Part shown: positions 1-8,519 of the stretch, one piece after another | Layout: each line of letters begins with the position of its first letter | Position numbering within the stretch: position 1 is the stretch's first letter | Assembly (NCBI GenBank): GCA_947627135.1 | Contig: CANQUV010000008.1 | Location: forward strand, 21,213 to 85,212 | Reading direction: 5' to 3' | Source of the DNA: an uncultured Clostridia bacterium | GTDB taxonomy: Bacteria; Bacillota; Clostridia; Oscillospirales; Acutalibacteraceae | DNA length: 64,000 nucleotides | Made by a program: the position numbers and the translations under genes | Notes under the pieces: generated by a model | What the model saw: the letters and a program-made list of their open reading frames with translations, nothing else | Database searches by the model: none | Told to the model about the DNA's origin: nothing

Positions 1-1231
1 CCAAAACGCTGACAAACGGTGTAATAATTAGTGACGCAACAAAAACAATAGGAGAAAAAGTACCGAAAGCAAGTATAGTAATCGGCACTGTAAACAAAAA
101 TGCAGATAAAGTCAAACTGAAAATTTTTATTGGGTATTTTAAAACAAGTTTTAGCTTTTCCGATTTTAATTTATTATAAGCAAACCTGTTAAATTTTTCG
201 TTTAATAAAATTATACCAAGCGTAGCGGATACCGAGAGCAGAAGTCCAACATCACCTGATGCATAAGGATTTGGGACACAAAGACAAAGCACTGCAAATC
301 CGAGTGAATTCAGGCTGTCCGCCTGACGAAAAATCATTTTGCCAAACAGATAAATTATAAGCATAATTCCCGCACGAATAACAGATGCCGTAAACCCTGT
401 TACAGCCATAAATAAAATTATTGTTAAAATTGTGCATATATGCGTAACATATCTGTTTTTAAAAATTTTTCTTAACAATGCAATTACAAAACTTGAAACA
501 ATAACAAGGTGCATACCTGAAACCACAATTATATATGAAATTCCTGTTTTGGTAAAATCGGCTCTTGTACTGCTGTCAAGAGAAAATCTGTCTCCCAAAG
601 CAATAGCTTTTGAAAATGAGGCAAGCCGTTCAGGCATTAATATATCAAGGGAATCTTCCATTTTATTTCTTAAATTTATTGCCAAAGAATACAAGGGCAG
701 CGTGTCAGGTTTTTCAGTTTCATAATCAAATTCATAAGAGGTGTATGCTGTATATAAAAATCCCTGTGCAGTATAGTAGTTACTGTCACATCTTTCAAGT
801 GTAACAGAACAGATTATGTAATCAAACGGCTCTATTTCAAGCTGTCTTGAGCTTTTGAGGAGAATTTTAAAGTTTTCTTCATTACCGTTGATATTTTTTG
901 CCATTAACTCATAATAGTATGTATTATAGGATTTGTGCGATTCTTCACAAAGTTGAGCATTGATACTGACTTCTTTATTATCATAGGCTCTCTGTTCAGG
1001 AATGTAATAAAACTGTGAATAAGCATAAAACACAATGCCTGCTATAACAGCAGTAACACAAGCAACACAAATTGTTTTCTTTTTATATTTATCCTTAATC
1101 AGAAAAAAGAAAACAATTCCGGCCAAGGCACCTGCAACAGCAACAATTAACGCAAGATGATGAGAAATATAAAAAGCGGCCGTCTGCACTGAAATATAAA
1201 TAAATCCGGTTAAAGCAAACAGCCGCTTCAT
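1..1231 (-). CDS. comEC: ComEC/Rec2 family DNA-uptake channel, N-terminal part (runs off the left edge)
   Basis: An open frame of about 410 codons runs from an ATG at 1231 to the window edge without a stop. A ribosome site (AGGGA) lies about 8 nt upstream. The product starts with hydrophobic helices, followed by an extracytoplasmic OB-like stretch, then a multi-helix membrane region containing ERLASFSKAIALGDR and GISYIIVVSGMHLVIVSS, which are typical of the Competence domain. ComEC forms the inner-membrane channel that takes up single-stranded DNA. The C-terminal metallo-beta-lactamase part, if present, lies outside the window. A conserved structured leader element precedes the gene (see 1263-1337). 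The phosphoribosyltransferase gene lies upstream on the same strand. Confidence 0.88.
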   Translation of the reverse strand, partial: MKRLFALTGFIYISVQTAAFYISHHLALIVAVAGALAGIVFFFLIKDKYKKKTICVACVTAVIAGIVFYAYSQFYYIPEQRAYDNKEVSINAQLCEESHKSYNTYYYELMAKNINGNEENFKILLKSSRQLEIEPFDYIICSVTLERCDSNYYTAQGFLYTAYTSYEFDYETEKPDTLPLYSLAINLRNKMEDSLDILMPERLASFSKAIALGDRFSLDSSTRADFTKTGISYIIVVSGMHLVIVSSFVIALLRKIFKNRYVTHICTILTIILFMAVTGFTASVIRAGIMLIIYLFGKMIFRQADSLNSLGFAVLCLCVPNPYASGDVGLLLSVSATLGIILLNEKFNRFAYNKLKSEKLKLVLKYPIKIFSLTLSAFLFTVPITILAFGTFSPIVFVASLIITPFVSVL

Positions 1232-1262
1232 AAAATCAATCCCTAATAATTAATTAAAAAAT

Positions 1263-1337
1263 CAGTCGGTGGGCTGCAGCTATCCCAGCAGACAGACCAT
1301 ATTTAAACGCTCTTTTGAGCCCGACTGTTACCTATCA
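1263..1337 (-). promoter_or_regulatory. Candidate structured leader element, copy A (before comEC)
   Basis: On the minus strand CAGTCGG (1328-1322) and CCGACTG (1269-1263) form a perfect 7-bp closing stem. Inside are a GCTC-AAAA-GAGC hairpin, the string ATATGG and a second weak hairpin. About 30 nt around AAAAGAGCGTTT and ATATGG are nearly identical to copy B at 2961-3034. The element ends about 31 nt before the comEC start, a similar spacing to copy B and its gene. I do not recognise a known riboswitch family. Alternatives are a small RNA or a dispersed palindromic repeat. Confidence 0.45.
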
Positions 1338-1342
1338 GTTTT

Positions 1343-1885
1343 TTATAAATCGAAAAATAATGGTAGTTTCTCCAAAAATACAATGTCATCTCTTTGTGCA
1401 GCGTCACCCTCTGCAAGAACAGCAGCCTGACAAACCAAATCACCCTTTGAACTTTTTACTATTTCTTCAAGAGCTTTAAGGCTTTCGCCTGTTGAAATAA
1501 CATCATCTACAATCAGCACCCTTTTGCCTTTCAAAAGACTTATATCTTCCTGACCCAGATACAGGGTCTGGGTATTTTGAGTTGTAATAGAATTAAGCTG
1601 AAATTTTACCGGGTCAGTCATATAAACCTTAATGCCTTTCCTTGCAACAACATAAGGTTTTTCGGACTGTCTTGCCATTTCGTAGCAAAGCGGGATCCCC
1701 TTTGCTTCAGCTGTCAATAAAACATCAAAATCCGGACATTTTTTTAAAAGTTCCTTTGCGCAGGCAACTGTTATTTCAGTATCGCCAAACATAATAAAAG
1801 CCGCAATAGACAACTTATCATTCACCTTAAAAACAGGAAGTTCTCTTTTTAAGCCGGCAATTGTTATTTGATATGTATCTTTCAT
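1343..1885 (-). CDS. Adenine-phosphoribosyltransferase-like type I phosphoribosyltransferase
   Basis: This 180-residue protein carries the PRPP-binding signature VLIVDDVISTGES at about residues 123-135, in the usual position for type I phosphoribosyltransferases. The length and the region before the loop (LLTAEAKGIPLCYEMAR) fit the adenine/xanthine branch, so it probably makes a purine nucleotide from a free base and PRPP. The exact base cannot be read from the sequence. The start at 1885 has an AAGGAG site. It follows the HIT gene by 9 nt and is probably co-transcribed with it; comEC is downstream. Confidence 0.75.
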   Translation of the reverse strand: MKDTYQITIAGLKRELPVFKVNDKLSIAAFIMFGDTEITVACAKELLKKCPDFDVLLTAEAKGIPLCYEMARQSEKPYVVARKGIKVYMTDPVKFQLNSITTQNTQTLYLGQEDISLLKGKRVLIVDDVISTGESLKALEEIVKSSKGDLVCQAAVLAEGDAAQRDDIVFLEKLPLFFDL

Positions 1886-1894
1886 TTTTTCTCC

Positions 1895-2233
1895 TTATGC
1901 AAGCTGTGTGTTAAGCTTTTTTCCGCCTAATAGATGAAAATGCAAATGGAATACGGTTTGTCCGCCGTCTTCCTTACAGTTATTGACAATTCGGTAACCG
2001 TTATCAAGATTAAGGGATTTTGCAATTTCAGGAATTTTTGAGAAAATGTGTGCAACAACCTGACTATTTTTTTCATTTAATTTATCAGCACAGCAAATAT
2101 GTTCTTTTGGAATAATTACAACATGAACAGGTGCCATTGGGCTGATATCATGAAAAGCAAGAATTTTATCATCCTCATAGACTTTATTGGAAGGAATCTC
2201 ACCTTCTATAATTTTACAAAACAAACAATCCAT
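1895..2233 (-). CDS. HIT family nucleotide-binding hydrolase (HinT-like)
   Basis: A 112-residue protein with the histidine-triad signature HLHFHLL at residues 96-102 and a CxxC pair at residues 3-6 that, with a histidine near residue 45, forms the zinc site seen in many bacterial HIT proteins. HinT-type proteins hydrolyse nucleoside phosphoramidates and aminoacyl-adenylates in the cytoplasm. The length matches the family. Start 2233 has TAAGGAG upstream. It lies between the methyltransferase and the phosphoribosyltransferase with short gaps, suggesting one operon. Confidence 0.9.
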   Translation of the reverse strand: MDCLFCKIIEGEIPSNKVYEDDKILAFHDISPMAPVHVVIIPKEHICCADKLNEKNSQVVAHIFSKIPEIAKSLNLDNGYRIVNNCKEDGGQTVFHLHFHLLGGKKLNTQLA

Positions 2234-2251
2234 TTTAATATCTCCTTAAAT

Positions 2252-2923
2252 TTATTTTATCGCCAAAAAGCCTGCCTGCATATATGATAACCATAAAATA
2301 TCAACAGCTTTAAATTTACATTCTTTAAGTAACTTTATATGTTCTTCTACGGTAATAGGGAAAACTTCTGTTCCACGTCTTGCTAAATGACTTTTAACCT
2401 GCTCTTGGGTTCTGCCCATTTTCTTCATATAATTTTCCCAGCGCTTTATATAAAGCTCAGTTATTGAATCGGTTGCAGGTTCAATATTTTCAAAAGTAAT
2501 ATAAATACCGTTATCCTTTAATGCATTATAGACATTTTGTGTTGCAGTTTTTCTTTCTTCTTTACTGAAATAATGATTTGACTGAACTGCTGTTACAACA
2601 TCAAACCTTTCGGTAAAGTCTATTTTATCGTTAGAACAAACCTTGTATTCAATATTATTTACATTACTTAATTTATCCTTTGCCAATTCAAGCATTTTTT
2701 TTGAAATATCACAAAGGGTGAATTTACAGTTTTTAAAAATTCTTGAAGCCTTATAAACAAGAGTTCCTGTTCCGCACCCTAAATCAAGCCAGTTAAAATC
2801 TGTTAAATTCATAGCCATTACCACATCTGTTATCTGATTATGAAATTCAGAATAATAAGGCAAAACATTATTTATATTTGCATCATAATCTGATGAGGAA
2901 AATGCTGCTTTATTATCGCTCAT
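2252..2923 (-). CDS. Class I SAM-dependent methyltransferase, substrate unknown
   Basis: The chosen start (ATG at 2923) has a GGAG site at 2931-2934; the longer frame to 2956 lacks one and would run into a conserved upstream element. The 223-residue product has the SAM-binding glycine motif LDLGCGTG at residues 46-53, then the acidic strand end (FTLCDIS) and a later motif VVTAVQSNHYF, which define a Rossmann-fold methyltransferase of the Methyltransf_11/25 type. Nothing in the sequence names the substrate. It heads a likely operon with the HIT and phosphoribosyltransferase genes. Leader element copy B lies upstream. Confidence 0.8.
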   Translation of the reverse strand: MSDNKAAFSSSDYDANINNVLPYYSEFHNQITDVVMAMNLTDFNWLDLGCGTGTLVYKASRIFKNCKFTLCDISKKMLELAKDKLSNVNNIEYKVCSNDKIDFTERFDVVTAVQSNHYFSKEERKTATQNVYNALKDNGIYITFENIEPATDSITELYIKRWENYMKKMGRTQEQVKSHLARRGTEVFPITVEEHIKLLKECKFKAVDILWLSYMQAGFLAIK

Positions 2924-2960
2924 AAAATATCTCCAAAACAAAAATACCGCAGGCATTAAG

Positions 2961-3034
2961 CAGCCGATGGGATGTTTCTATACGAGTAGAAAGCTCCATA
3001 TAAAAACGCTCTTTTAAATCGGACTGTTTCAGAG
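2961..3034 (-). promoter_or_regulatory. Candidate structured leader element, copy B (before methyltransferase)
   Basis: On the minus strand this shares ACAGTC-G, AAAAGAGCGTTT and TATATGG with copy A in the same order and spacing. Its own closing stem, CAGTCCGAT with ATCGGCTG, pairs through 8 bp with one bulge. The variable internal hairpin is different in sequence (TTTCTA-loop-TAGAAA), so structure rather than sequence is kept there. It ends about 37 nt before the methyltransferase start. It could also serve as a terminator-like spacer behind plsY, but no T-run follows. Confidence 0.45.
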
Positions 3035-3116
3035 CAGTTTTCTATAAAGTTAATAACCTACGATATTATTTTAATATTATTAATTTGTCAAGTCAATAGT
3101 TTGCTCTATACTAATT

Positions 3117-3824
3117 TCACTTCTTTGCTGTAATTTTTTTTTCTTCTCCTTTGATTATGCGTTTAATGTTATCTTTATGTTTCACTATTACAAATCCGCC
3201 GATCAAGAATGCAGCAACTGTTGAGAAAATTACATATAGCAACGAATAACCCGCTTCTGAAAAATAATCGTATGTAAGTAGAATTGCAAGAGTATAGAAG
3301 CCGTAAAGCGCCGCCGCAGACAGACTTGCAATGGAAATTGTTTTGGTAGCGATAAATACAATTAAAAATGTACCTAACATAAGTAAAAACACACGCCAGT
3401 CAACAATCAAAATCAAAGCTGCCGCAGTAACAACACCTTTTCCGCCTTTAAAGTGAAAATAAACAGGATATGAGTGACCTAAAATACAGAAAACACCTGC
3501 AATATACTTGCCGACAGCCATATATTCACTGTTTAAAACAGCATTACCGTCAGTTTGAATTAATCCAAAAAGCAGACCCCCTGCTAAAACTGCGATAACA
3601 GCTTTTAAAAAATCACAAACAATAGTAAAAATTGCAGGAACTTTTCCAACTGTTCTCAAAACATTTGTAAAGCCTGCATTACCGCTTCCCATTTTTCTTA
3701 TATCTTTACCGGCAACAATTCTTGTTACAATAACAGCAGTATTGATACTTCCCAGCAAATAAGCAATTACTGAAGCTAAAATAATAATCCACCAATTAGA
3801 AGTAATAAACGATATAATATCCAT
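3117..3824 (-). CDS. plsY: Glycerol-3-phosphate acyltransferase PlsY
   Basis: PlsY transfers an acyl group from acyl-phosphate to glycerol-3-phosphate, the first membrane step of phospholipid synthesis. The 235-residue protein is almost entirely membrane helices with the conserved loops GSGNAGFTNVLR near the N-terminus and HSYPVYFHFKGGKGV in the middle, both typical of the family. I prefer the ATG at 3824, which overlaps the der stop as TGATG and sits 7 nt after GGGGAG. A GTG one codon earlier (3827) is possible. It is translationally coupled to der. Confidence 0.93.
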   Translation of the reverse strand: MDIISFITSNWWIIILASVIAYLLGSINTAVIVTRIVAGKDIRKMGSGNAGFTNVLRTVGKVPAIFTIVCDFLKAVIAVLAGGLLFGLIQTDGNAVLNSEYMAVGKYIAGVFCILGHSYPVYFHFKGGKGVVTAAALILIVDWRVFLLMLGTFLIVFIATKTISIASLSAAALYGFYTLAILLTYDYFSEAGYSLLYVIFSTVAAFLIGGFVIVKHKDNIKRIIKGEEKKITAKK

Positions 3825-5146
3825 CACTTATCTCCCCTCTCTCTTATAACAAGCCTTATCGGTGTTCCGTCAAGACCGAAGCTTTCTCTTATTCTGTTTT
3901 CCAAATATCTTTGATATGAAAAGTGAAACAGATCTGCTCTATTGCAAAAAAATACAAATGTAGGCGGTTTTGTTGAAGCTTGAGTCATATAATAAATTTT
4001 AAGTCTTCTGCCCTTATCGGTAGGAGGCTGAACTCTTGTTGTAGCCTGCGCCAACAGCTCATTAAGCATACCTGTTTTTATTCTCATAGCATTAGAAGCC
4101 GCCGCCATATTTATAAGAGAAAAAAGCTTATCAATTCTCAAGCCTGTTTTTGCCGAAATAAATACAATGGGCGCATAAGACATAAATGCAAATTCAGCGT
4201 TAAGTTTTTTTGTAAACTCACTCATTGTTTTGTTGTCCTTGGCAATAGCGTCCCATTTATTTACTGCAATCACACAGCCTTTACCTGCTTCACAGGCAAG
4301 TCCTGCGACCTTACTGTCCTGCTCGGTATAGCCTACTTCTGCATCAATCATTATAACGCATACATCACTGCGCTCAATAGCCATTTTTGCACGCAAAAAA
4401 CTGTATTTTTCTATCTCATCGTTTACACGGCTTTTTCTTCTGATACCTGCTGTGTCAATAAAATTAAATTTTCCGTATTCGTTTTCAATTTTTGTATCTA
4501 TACTGTCTCTTGTTGTTCCTGCAATATTCGATACTATACATCTTTCCTCATTGGTAACAAGATTAATTAATGAGGATTTTCCCACATTAGGTTTGCCGAT
4601 CAATGCAACATTTATAATTTCTTCTTCGTCATCATCATCTTCTGAAAAATCAAGATGGGAAAAAACCTCATCGAGCAAATCTCCGGTACCATGACCGTGA
4701 ATTGAAGAAACCTGGAATGGCTGACCAATTCCTAAATTATAAAATTCATAAAATTCCATGGGCGGTTCACCTACGGAGTCACATTTATTAACACAAACTA
4801 CAACAGGCTTGCCGCTTTTTTGAAGCATATCTGCAACTTCAGCATCAGTTGCAACAAGTCCTGTTTTCATATCTGTTACGAGAATTATAACATTTGCCAT
4901 ATCAATAGCAAGTTGTGCCTGTCTTCTCATTTGAGACAGAATAACATCATCACTTTTAGGCTCTATACCGCCTGTATCAATTATTACCGCCTTTTTATTT
5001 TCCCACTCGCACTCACCGTAAATTCTGTCACGAGTTACTCCGGGGGTATTATCAACTATTGAAAGACGCTGTCCTATCAATTTATTGAACAATGTAGATT
5101 TTCCCACATTTGGTCTGCCTACTATTGCAATTACCGGCTTTGGCAT
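3824..5146 (-). CDS. der: Ribosome-assembly GTPase Der (EngA)
   Basis: Der is a GTPase with two tandem G domains needed for 50S ribosome maturation. Both P-loops are visible: GRPNVGKS at residues 10-17 and GKPNVGKS at 184-191, separated by an acidic linker (residues about 168-176). The C-terminal KH-like domain follows from about residue 355. The 440-residue length is normal. NKCD and NKWD, the guanine-specificity motifs, are present in the respective domains. The start has AAGGAG. plsY overlaps its stop, and rpmF with its terminator lies upstream. Confidence 0.97.
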   Translation of the reverse strand: MPKPVIAIVGRPNVGKSTLFNKLIGQRLSIVDNTPGVTRDRIYGECEWENKKAVIIDTGGIEPKSDDVILSQMRRQAQLAIDMANVIILVTDMKTGLVATDAEVADMLQKSGKPVVVCVNKCDSVGEPPMEFYEFYNLGIGQPFQVSSIHGHGTGDLLDEVFSHLDFSEDDDDEEEIINVALIGKPNVGKSSLINLVTNEERCIVSNIAGTTRDSIDTKIENEYGKFNFIDTAGIRRKSRVNDEIEKYSFLRAKMAIERSDVCVIMIDAEVGYTEQDSKVAGLACEAGKGCVIAVNKWDAIAKDNKTMSEFTKKLNAEFAFMSYAPIVFISAKTGLRIDKLFSLINMAAASNAMRIKTGMLNELLAQATTRVQPPTDKGRRLKIYYMTQASTKPPTFVFFCNRADLFHFSYQRYLENRIRESFGLDGTPIRLVIRERGDK

Positions 5147-5239
5147 TCTTCAAACTCCTTAACGTTTATTTTTCTTAACGCTTTATACTATAATTTTATT
5201 ATTTGAAATATAAATATTATATTACACTATTTAAAATAA

Positions 5240-5272
5240 AAAGCAAAAGAGCGGCAAAGAAACTTGCCGCTC
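5240..5272 (-). terminator. Rho-independent terminator after rpmF
   Basis: On the minus strand GAGCGGCAA and TTGCCGCTC form a 9-bp stem with a 6-nt loop, followed by TTTTGCTTTTT. It lies 37 nt past the rpmF stop and separates rpmF from der. Confidence 0.85.
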
Positions 5273-5308
5273 ATAATTTTCACATTGTTAAACTAAGAAA
5301 TTGATAAA

Positions 5309-5494
5309 TTAAGCTTCTTCTTTAACAATAACCTGTCTGCCTTTATACATACCGCAAGTTGTGCAAGCTTTATGAGCTGCAGTAAGCTGTCCGCAGTTAG
5401 GACAAACTGTAAGAGCCGGAGTGTTGAGCTTCCATACAGTTGAACGTCTTGAATTTTTTCTTGCTTTTGAAGTTTTTCTCTTTGGTACTGCCAT
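5309..5494 (-). CDS. rpmF: 50S ribosomal protein L32 (zinc-binding type)
   Basis: A 61-residue basic protein beginning MAVPKRKTSKARKNSRRS, the classic L32 start. Four cysteines (31, 34, 44, 47) form a zinc ribbon, so this is the C+ paralogue type. It is encoded 27 nt after the YceD-like gene, the usual yceD-rpmF arrangement, and has an AAGGAGG site. A terminator follows. Confidence 0.97.
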   Translation of the reverse strand: MAVPKRKTSKARKNSRRSTVWKLNTPALTVCPNCGQLTAAHKACTTCGMYKGRQVIVKEEA

Positions 5495-5521
5495 TACAAA
5501 GACCTCCTTACAAATTTTATA

Positions 5522-6016
5522 TCAATCAATAAGAGTTTTTAAAATTTCAAGCCTTGAATCGACCTGTCTTTTATCGCAGGAGCAATCACCTTCGTTTAAG
5601 TTTTTGCCGCATTTCTGACACAATCCCTTGCAGTCTTTCTTACAAAGATTTTTGCTTGGAAGATTTAAAAGAATATCTGAAATTACAAGGTCGTCAAGTT
5701 CAAGCTTGTAATCGGGTGTTTCAATATAATCATCGTTATCTTCGTTAGTAAGATCAGCAACAAGCTTATGATTAAAAGTGAAACTCAGTTCTCTTGAAAA
5801 TTCTTCAAAGCACCTGTCACAATTACGGGTGTAAGTAAAATTAACATTTATCTCCAAATCAACAAGACCTGCTTTATTGACCGACAACGAACTGACACTG
5901 ACCGGTGTTTTGAATGGATAAACACCATCTAACTCAATGTCATTCATTGACAAGGAATAGTCAATTTGTTTTTGTAAGCCTTGTGTTTGAAAGACTTCTC
6001 TCAAATCAAGAAGCAT
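5522..6016 (-). CDS. YceD/DUF177 family protein, 23S rRNA accumulation factor
   Basis: The start at 6016 is preferred because GAGGTG lies 8-9 nt upstream; a longer frame to 6154 has no such site. The 164-residue protein ends in a cysteine-rich tail with CxxxC and CxxC pairs (KKDCKGLCQKCGKNL) and has another CxxC near residue 77 (RNCDRCFEE), both hallmarks of the DUF177/YceD family. Members are linked to ribosomal RNA accumulation and are almost always next to rpmF, as here. The molecular mechanism is not clear from the sequence. Confidence 0.88.
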   Translation of the reverse strand: MLLDLREVFQTQGLQKQIDYSLSMNDIELDGVYPFKTPVSVSSLSVNKAGLVDLEINVNFTYTRNCDRCFEEFSRELSFTFNHKLVADLTNEDNDDYIETPDYKLELDDLVISDILLNLPSKNLCKKDCKGLCQKCGKNLNEGDCSCDKRQVDSRLEILKTLID

Positions 6017-6191
6017 AACCGCACCTCTTAACGCAATAACGCATATTAAAACGCTGTATTTGATTATACAAAAAGTAGGAAGCTTTGTCAATAATAAAAT
6101 CAAGATTTTTTTAATATGCTGAAAAATTTTACAGGTTTTATTCTTTTTCGGCAAATTAAAGGGATTTTTTCTTTAATTCTACTTATTGCAT

Positions 6192-6614
6192 TTATTCAAT
6201 ACTTCCGTTTTCAATAGCTTTGAGAATATTTGAATACATTTCAGAATTTCTTACAAGGGTAAAAGGTATTTCCTTGTTTTCGTATGTCAATTGAGTAGTG
6301 AAATTTTCATCAGAACTTCCGAAATATACCGTTCCGTCATCAAAATTAAAAAGTATATGGGAAACATTTTTAATTTCAATATCCGGATTATTGTAGAAGT
6401 TAAAATCCTGCAAACCAATAAAGTATGTTTCTAAAAACACATCATTATTTTCTGATACAATCTCTTCAGTACTGTAATTGCAGGAGCTTTGATTATATGA
6501 ACCTGCATTGTTGCTTATATCTAATTCTCTTTTTTTGGGTTTACCCCAACTATTGACATAGAGCCTGATTTTATCAAAATTGTAAAAGAGGGTGGAAATC
6601 CACCCTCTTGAAAC
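6192..6614 (-). pseudogene. Probable 5'-truncated remnant of an unrecognised protein gene
   Basis: The frame ending at 6192 stays open back to a stop at 6615-6617, about 140 codons, and reads like real protein throughout (for example DKIRLYVNSWGKPKKREL). No ATG, GTG or TTG occurs before a GTG at 6440, and that GTG has no ribosome site. The open frame runs straight into the terminator stem of the upstream gene. The simplest reading is a gene that has lost its 5' end. The alternative is an 82-residue protein from 6440, or a non-standard ATT/ATC start. No domain is recognised. Confidence 0.5.
6582..6607 (-). terminator. Rho-independent terminator after the P-loop protein gene
   Basis: On the minus strand GAGGGTGG and CCACCCTC form a perfect 8-bp stem with a 4-nt loop, followed by TTTTAC. 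It lies 24 nt past the stop at 6631. Confidence 0.85.
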
Positions 6615-6630
6615 TTATAAAAATTTAAAA

Positions 6631-7047
6631 TCAGATTTTTTCGCAAACAGCGTTAATTGAGCTTGGAAGGTCATTTTCTTCAGCAGAGATGAGAAGAGTA
6701 ATATTAGTTTCTGCTGTTTCAGAAAGTTCGTGAAGCTTCTTAACAAATTCTTCAATACCTGCTACACCATCGGGACAAATTTTAAATGTTGAATCAACAA
6801 GAATATCAGTAACATCATAGTTTCCTGCGCAAATTCCGCTGATAAAACCAAAGAGCATATCATATCCTTTAATAATATACTGGTCAGTGTCGATAAGTCT
6901 TGCCTTATGTGTTACATCATAAGTAAGTTTAGCACCCTTTTCAATAACTACTACATTACCTGAAGAAGCAGCCACAGCCTCATTAGCAAGCTGAATGAGT
7001 TTTTTAGTTTTTCCTGAACCTTTTTTACCAATAATTAAAGTTACCAT
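6631..7047 (-). CDS. Small P-loop NTPase-like protein, function unknown
   Basis: A 138-residue protein with a Walker A motif GKKGSGKT at residues 7-14 and a hydrophobic strand ending in aspartate (VTDILVDSTF near residue 85) that could serve as Walker B. It is much shorter than classical ATPases. It resembles the short ATP-binding proteins of Clostridia that databases label by weak similarity to PilT. Start 7047 has TTGGAGG. It follows pgi by 24 nt and ends at a terminator, so it is the second gene of a pgi operon. I cannot assign a reaction. Confidence 0.65.
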   Translation of the reverse strand: MVTLIIGKKGSGKTKKLIQLANEAVAASSGNVVVIEKGAKLTYDVTHKARLIDTDQYIIKGYDMLFGFISGICAGNYDVTDILVDSTFKICPDGVAGIEEFVKKLHELSETAETNITLLISAEENDLPSSINAVCEKI

Positions 7048-7071
7048 TATAATTCCTCCAAGAACATCATT

Positions 7072-8409
7072 TTATTTTAGTCTAGCCTCAAGCTCTGCCT
7101 TTTTATCCTCGTAACCCGGTTTACCCAAGAGAGCAAACATATTTTTTTTGTAGCTTTCAACGCCAGGCTGGTCAAAAGGATTTACTCCCAAAAGGTAACC
7201 TGAAATTGCGCAAGCCTTTTCAAAGAAGTAAATCAAATAGCCAAGCTCAGATTCTGTCATTTCGTCTACGTTTAAAACAATATTTGGAACGCCGCCGTCG
7301 TTATGAGCAAGAACGGTTCCCTCAAACGCTTTTTGGTTAACAAAACCCATTGTTTTACCGGAAAGGAAATTCAAGCCGTCAACATTAGTCGGATCTGTGC
7401 CGAGAGTAACCTCTTTTTTACATTTATTAAAGAGAACAACAGTTTCAAAAAGATTTCTTCTGCCGCTCTGAATGTACTGACCTAAAGAGTGGAGATCTGT
7501 TGAAAAAATAACGCTGGCAGGAAAAATACCCTTGTTATTTTTACCTTCGCTTTCAGCGAACAACTGCTTAAACCACTCTGACATCATTGTAAATGCAGGC
7601 TCGTAAGAAACAAGTATTTCTAAAGTTTTTCCCTTATTGTAAAGAATGTTCCTTAAAGCTGCATATTTATAGCAATCATTTGTTAATAAATCGTCATTTT
7701 CAAATTCTTTCTGGGCTTTTTGAGCACCTGACATAAGTGCGTCGATATCAGCGCCTGATACTGCAATCGGAAGAAGACCTACTGCTGTGAGAACAGAAAA
7801 TCTTCCGCCTACATTATCAGGAACTACGAATGTTTCATAACCCTCTTTGTCCGCAAGTTCTTTCAGCGTACCCTTTGCTTTATCTGTTGTACAGTAAATT
7901 CTTTCTTTTGCGCCGTCTTTGCCATATTTATTTTCAAGCATTTCCCTGAATACTCTGAATGCAATTGCAGGTTCAGTCGTTGTGCCTGATTTTGAAATCA
8001 TATTAATAGATACATTTTTACCCTGGCAAAGTTCCATAATATCTGCAAGAGCAGATGAACTTATAGAATTGCCTGTAAAGTAAATCTGCGGTGTATCTTT
8101 AGCAAGTGCATTATAATTTTGTGAAGATAAAAATTCAATTGCAGCTCTTGCGCCTAAATATGAGCCGCCTATTCCGATAACAATAAAAACATCTGTATCT
8201 TTTTTGATTTTTTCTGCAGCCTGTTTAATACGGGCAAACTCTTCTTTATCATAATCTGTCGGTAATGTGAGCCAGCCTAAAAAGTCATTTCCCAAGCCTG
8301 TTCCCGAATGAAGCATTTTATGAGCTGTTTTCACCTGTTCAGCCAGCGCTGTATATTCCTGTTCTTCAACAAAACCGTTAAGATACTTATCGGTTAATTT
8401 AGTTGACAT
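7072..8409 (-). CDS. pgi: Glucose-6-phosphate isomerase
   Basis: Interconverts glucose-6-phosphate and fructose-6-phosphate in glycolysis. The 445-residue length fits the shorter bacterial Pgi. Seen are the sugar-isomerase pieces [12 protein letters not shown] near residue 78, [16 protein letters not shown] in the middle (phosphate-binding SGTT) and the Pgi signature region [17 protein letters not shown] near residue 200. AGGAGG lies before the ATG at 8409, and a near-consensus promoter lies about 65 nt upstream. Confidence 0.97.
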   Translation of the reverse strand: MSTKLTDKYLNGFVEEQEYTALAEQVKTAHKMLHSGTGLGNDFLGWLTLPTDYDKEEFARIKQAAEKIKKDTDVFIVIGIGGSYLGARAAIEFLSSQNYNALAKDTPQIYFTGNSISSSALADIMELCQGKNVSINMISKSGTTTEPAIAFRVFREMLENKYGKDGAKERIYCTTDKAKGTLKELADKEGYETFVVPDNVGGRFSVLTAVGLLPIAVSGADIDALMSGAQKAQKEFENDDLLTNDCYKYAALRNILYNKGKTLEILVSYEPAFTMMSEWFKQLFAESEGKNNKGIFPASVIFSTDLHSLGQYIQSGRRNLFETVVLFNKCKKEVTLGTDPTNVDGLNFLSGKTMGFVNQKAFEGTVLAHNDGGVPNIVLNVDEMTESELGYLIYFFEKACAISGYLLGVNPFDQPGVESYKKNMFALLGKPGYEDKKAELEARLK

Positions 8410-8472
8410 TTTAATCTCCTCCTAATACAAAAAAGCCATACAAAATACCCGCTTTTAATTTTTTATGGTTTT

Positions 8473-8501
8473 ATTATACTATAAACTGCCTTTCTTTGCA
8501 A
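8473..8501 (-). promoter_or_regulatory. Sigma-A-type promoter for pgi
   Basis: On the minus strand TTGCAA (8501-8496), a 17-bp spacer and TATAAT (8478-8473) match the vegetative consensus closely. It is the only good candidate between the divergently placed blocks here, and reads into pgi. Confidence 0.75.
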
Positions 8502-8519
8502 CATATTTTTGGCATTTTA

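Noticed and set aside
252..437. 61-residue minus-strand frame
   Set aside because: Shadow in another frame of comEC, which continues through it.
3980..4570. 196-residue open frame on the plus strand
   Set aside because: Lies wholly antisense to der, is cysteine/serine rich without domains, and has no ribosome site.
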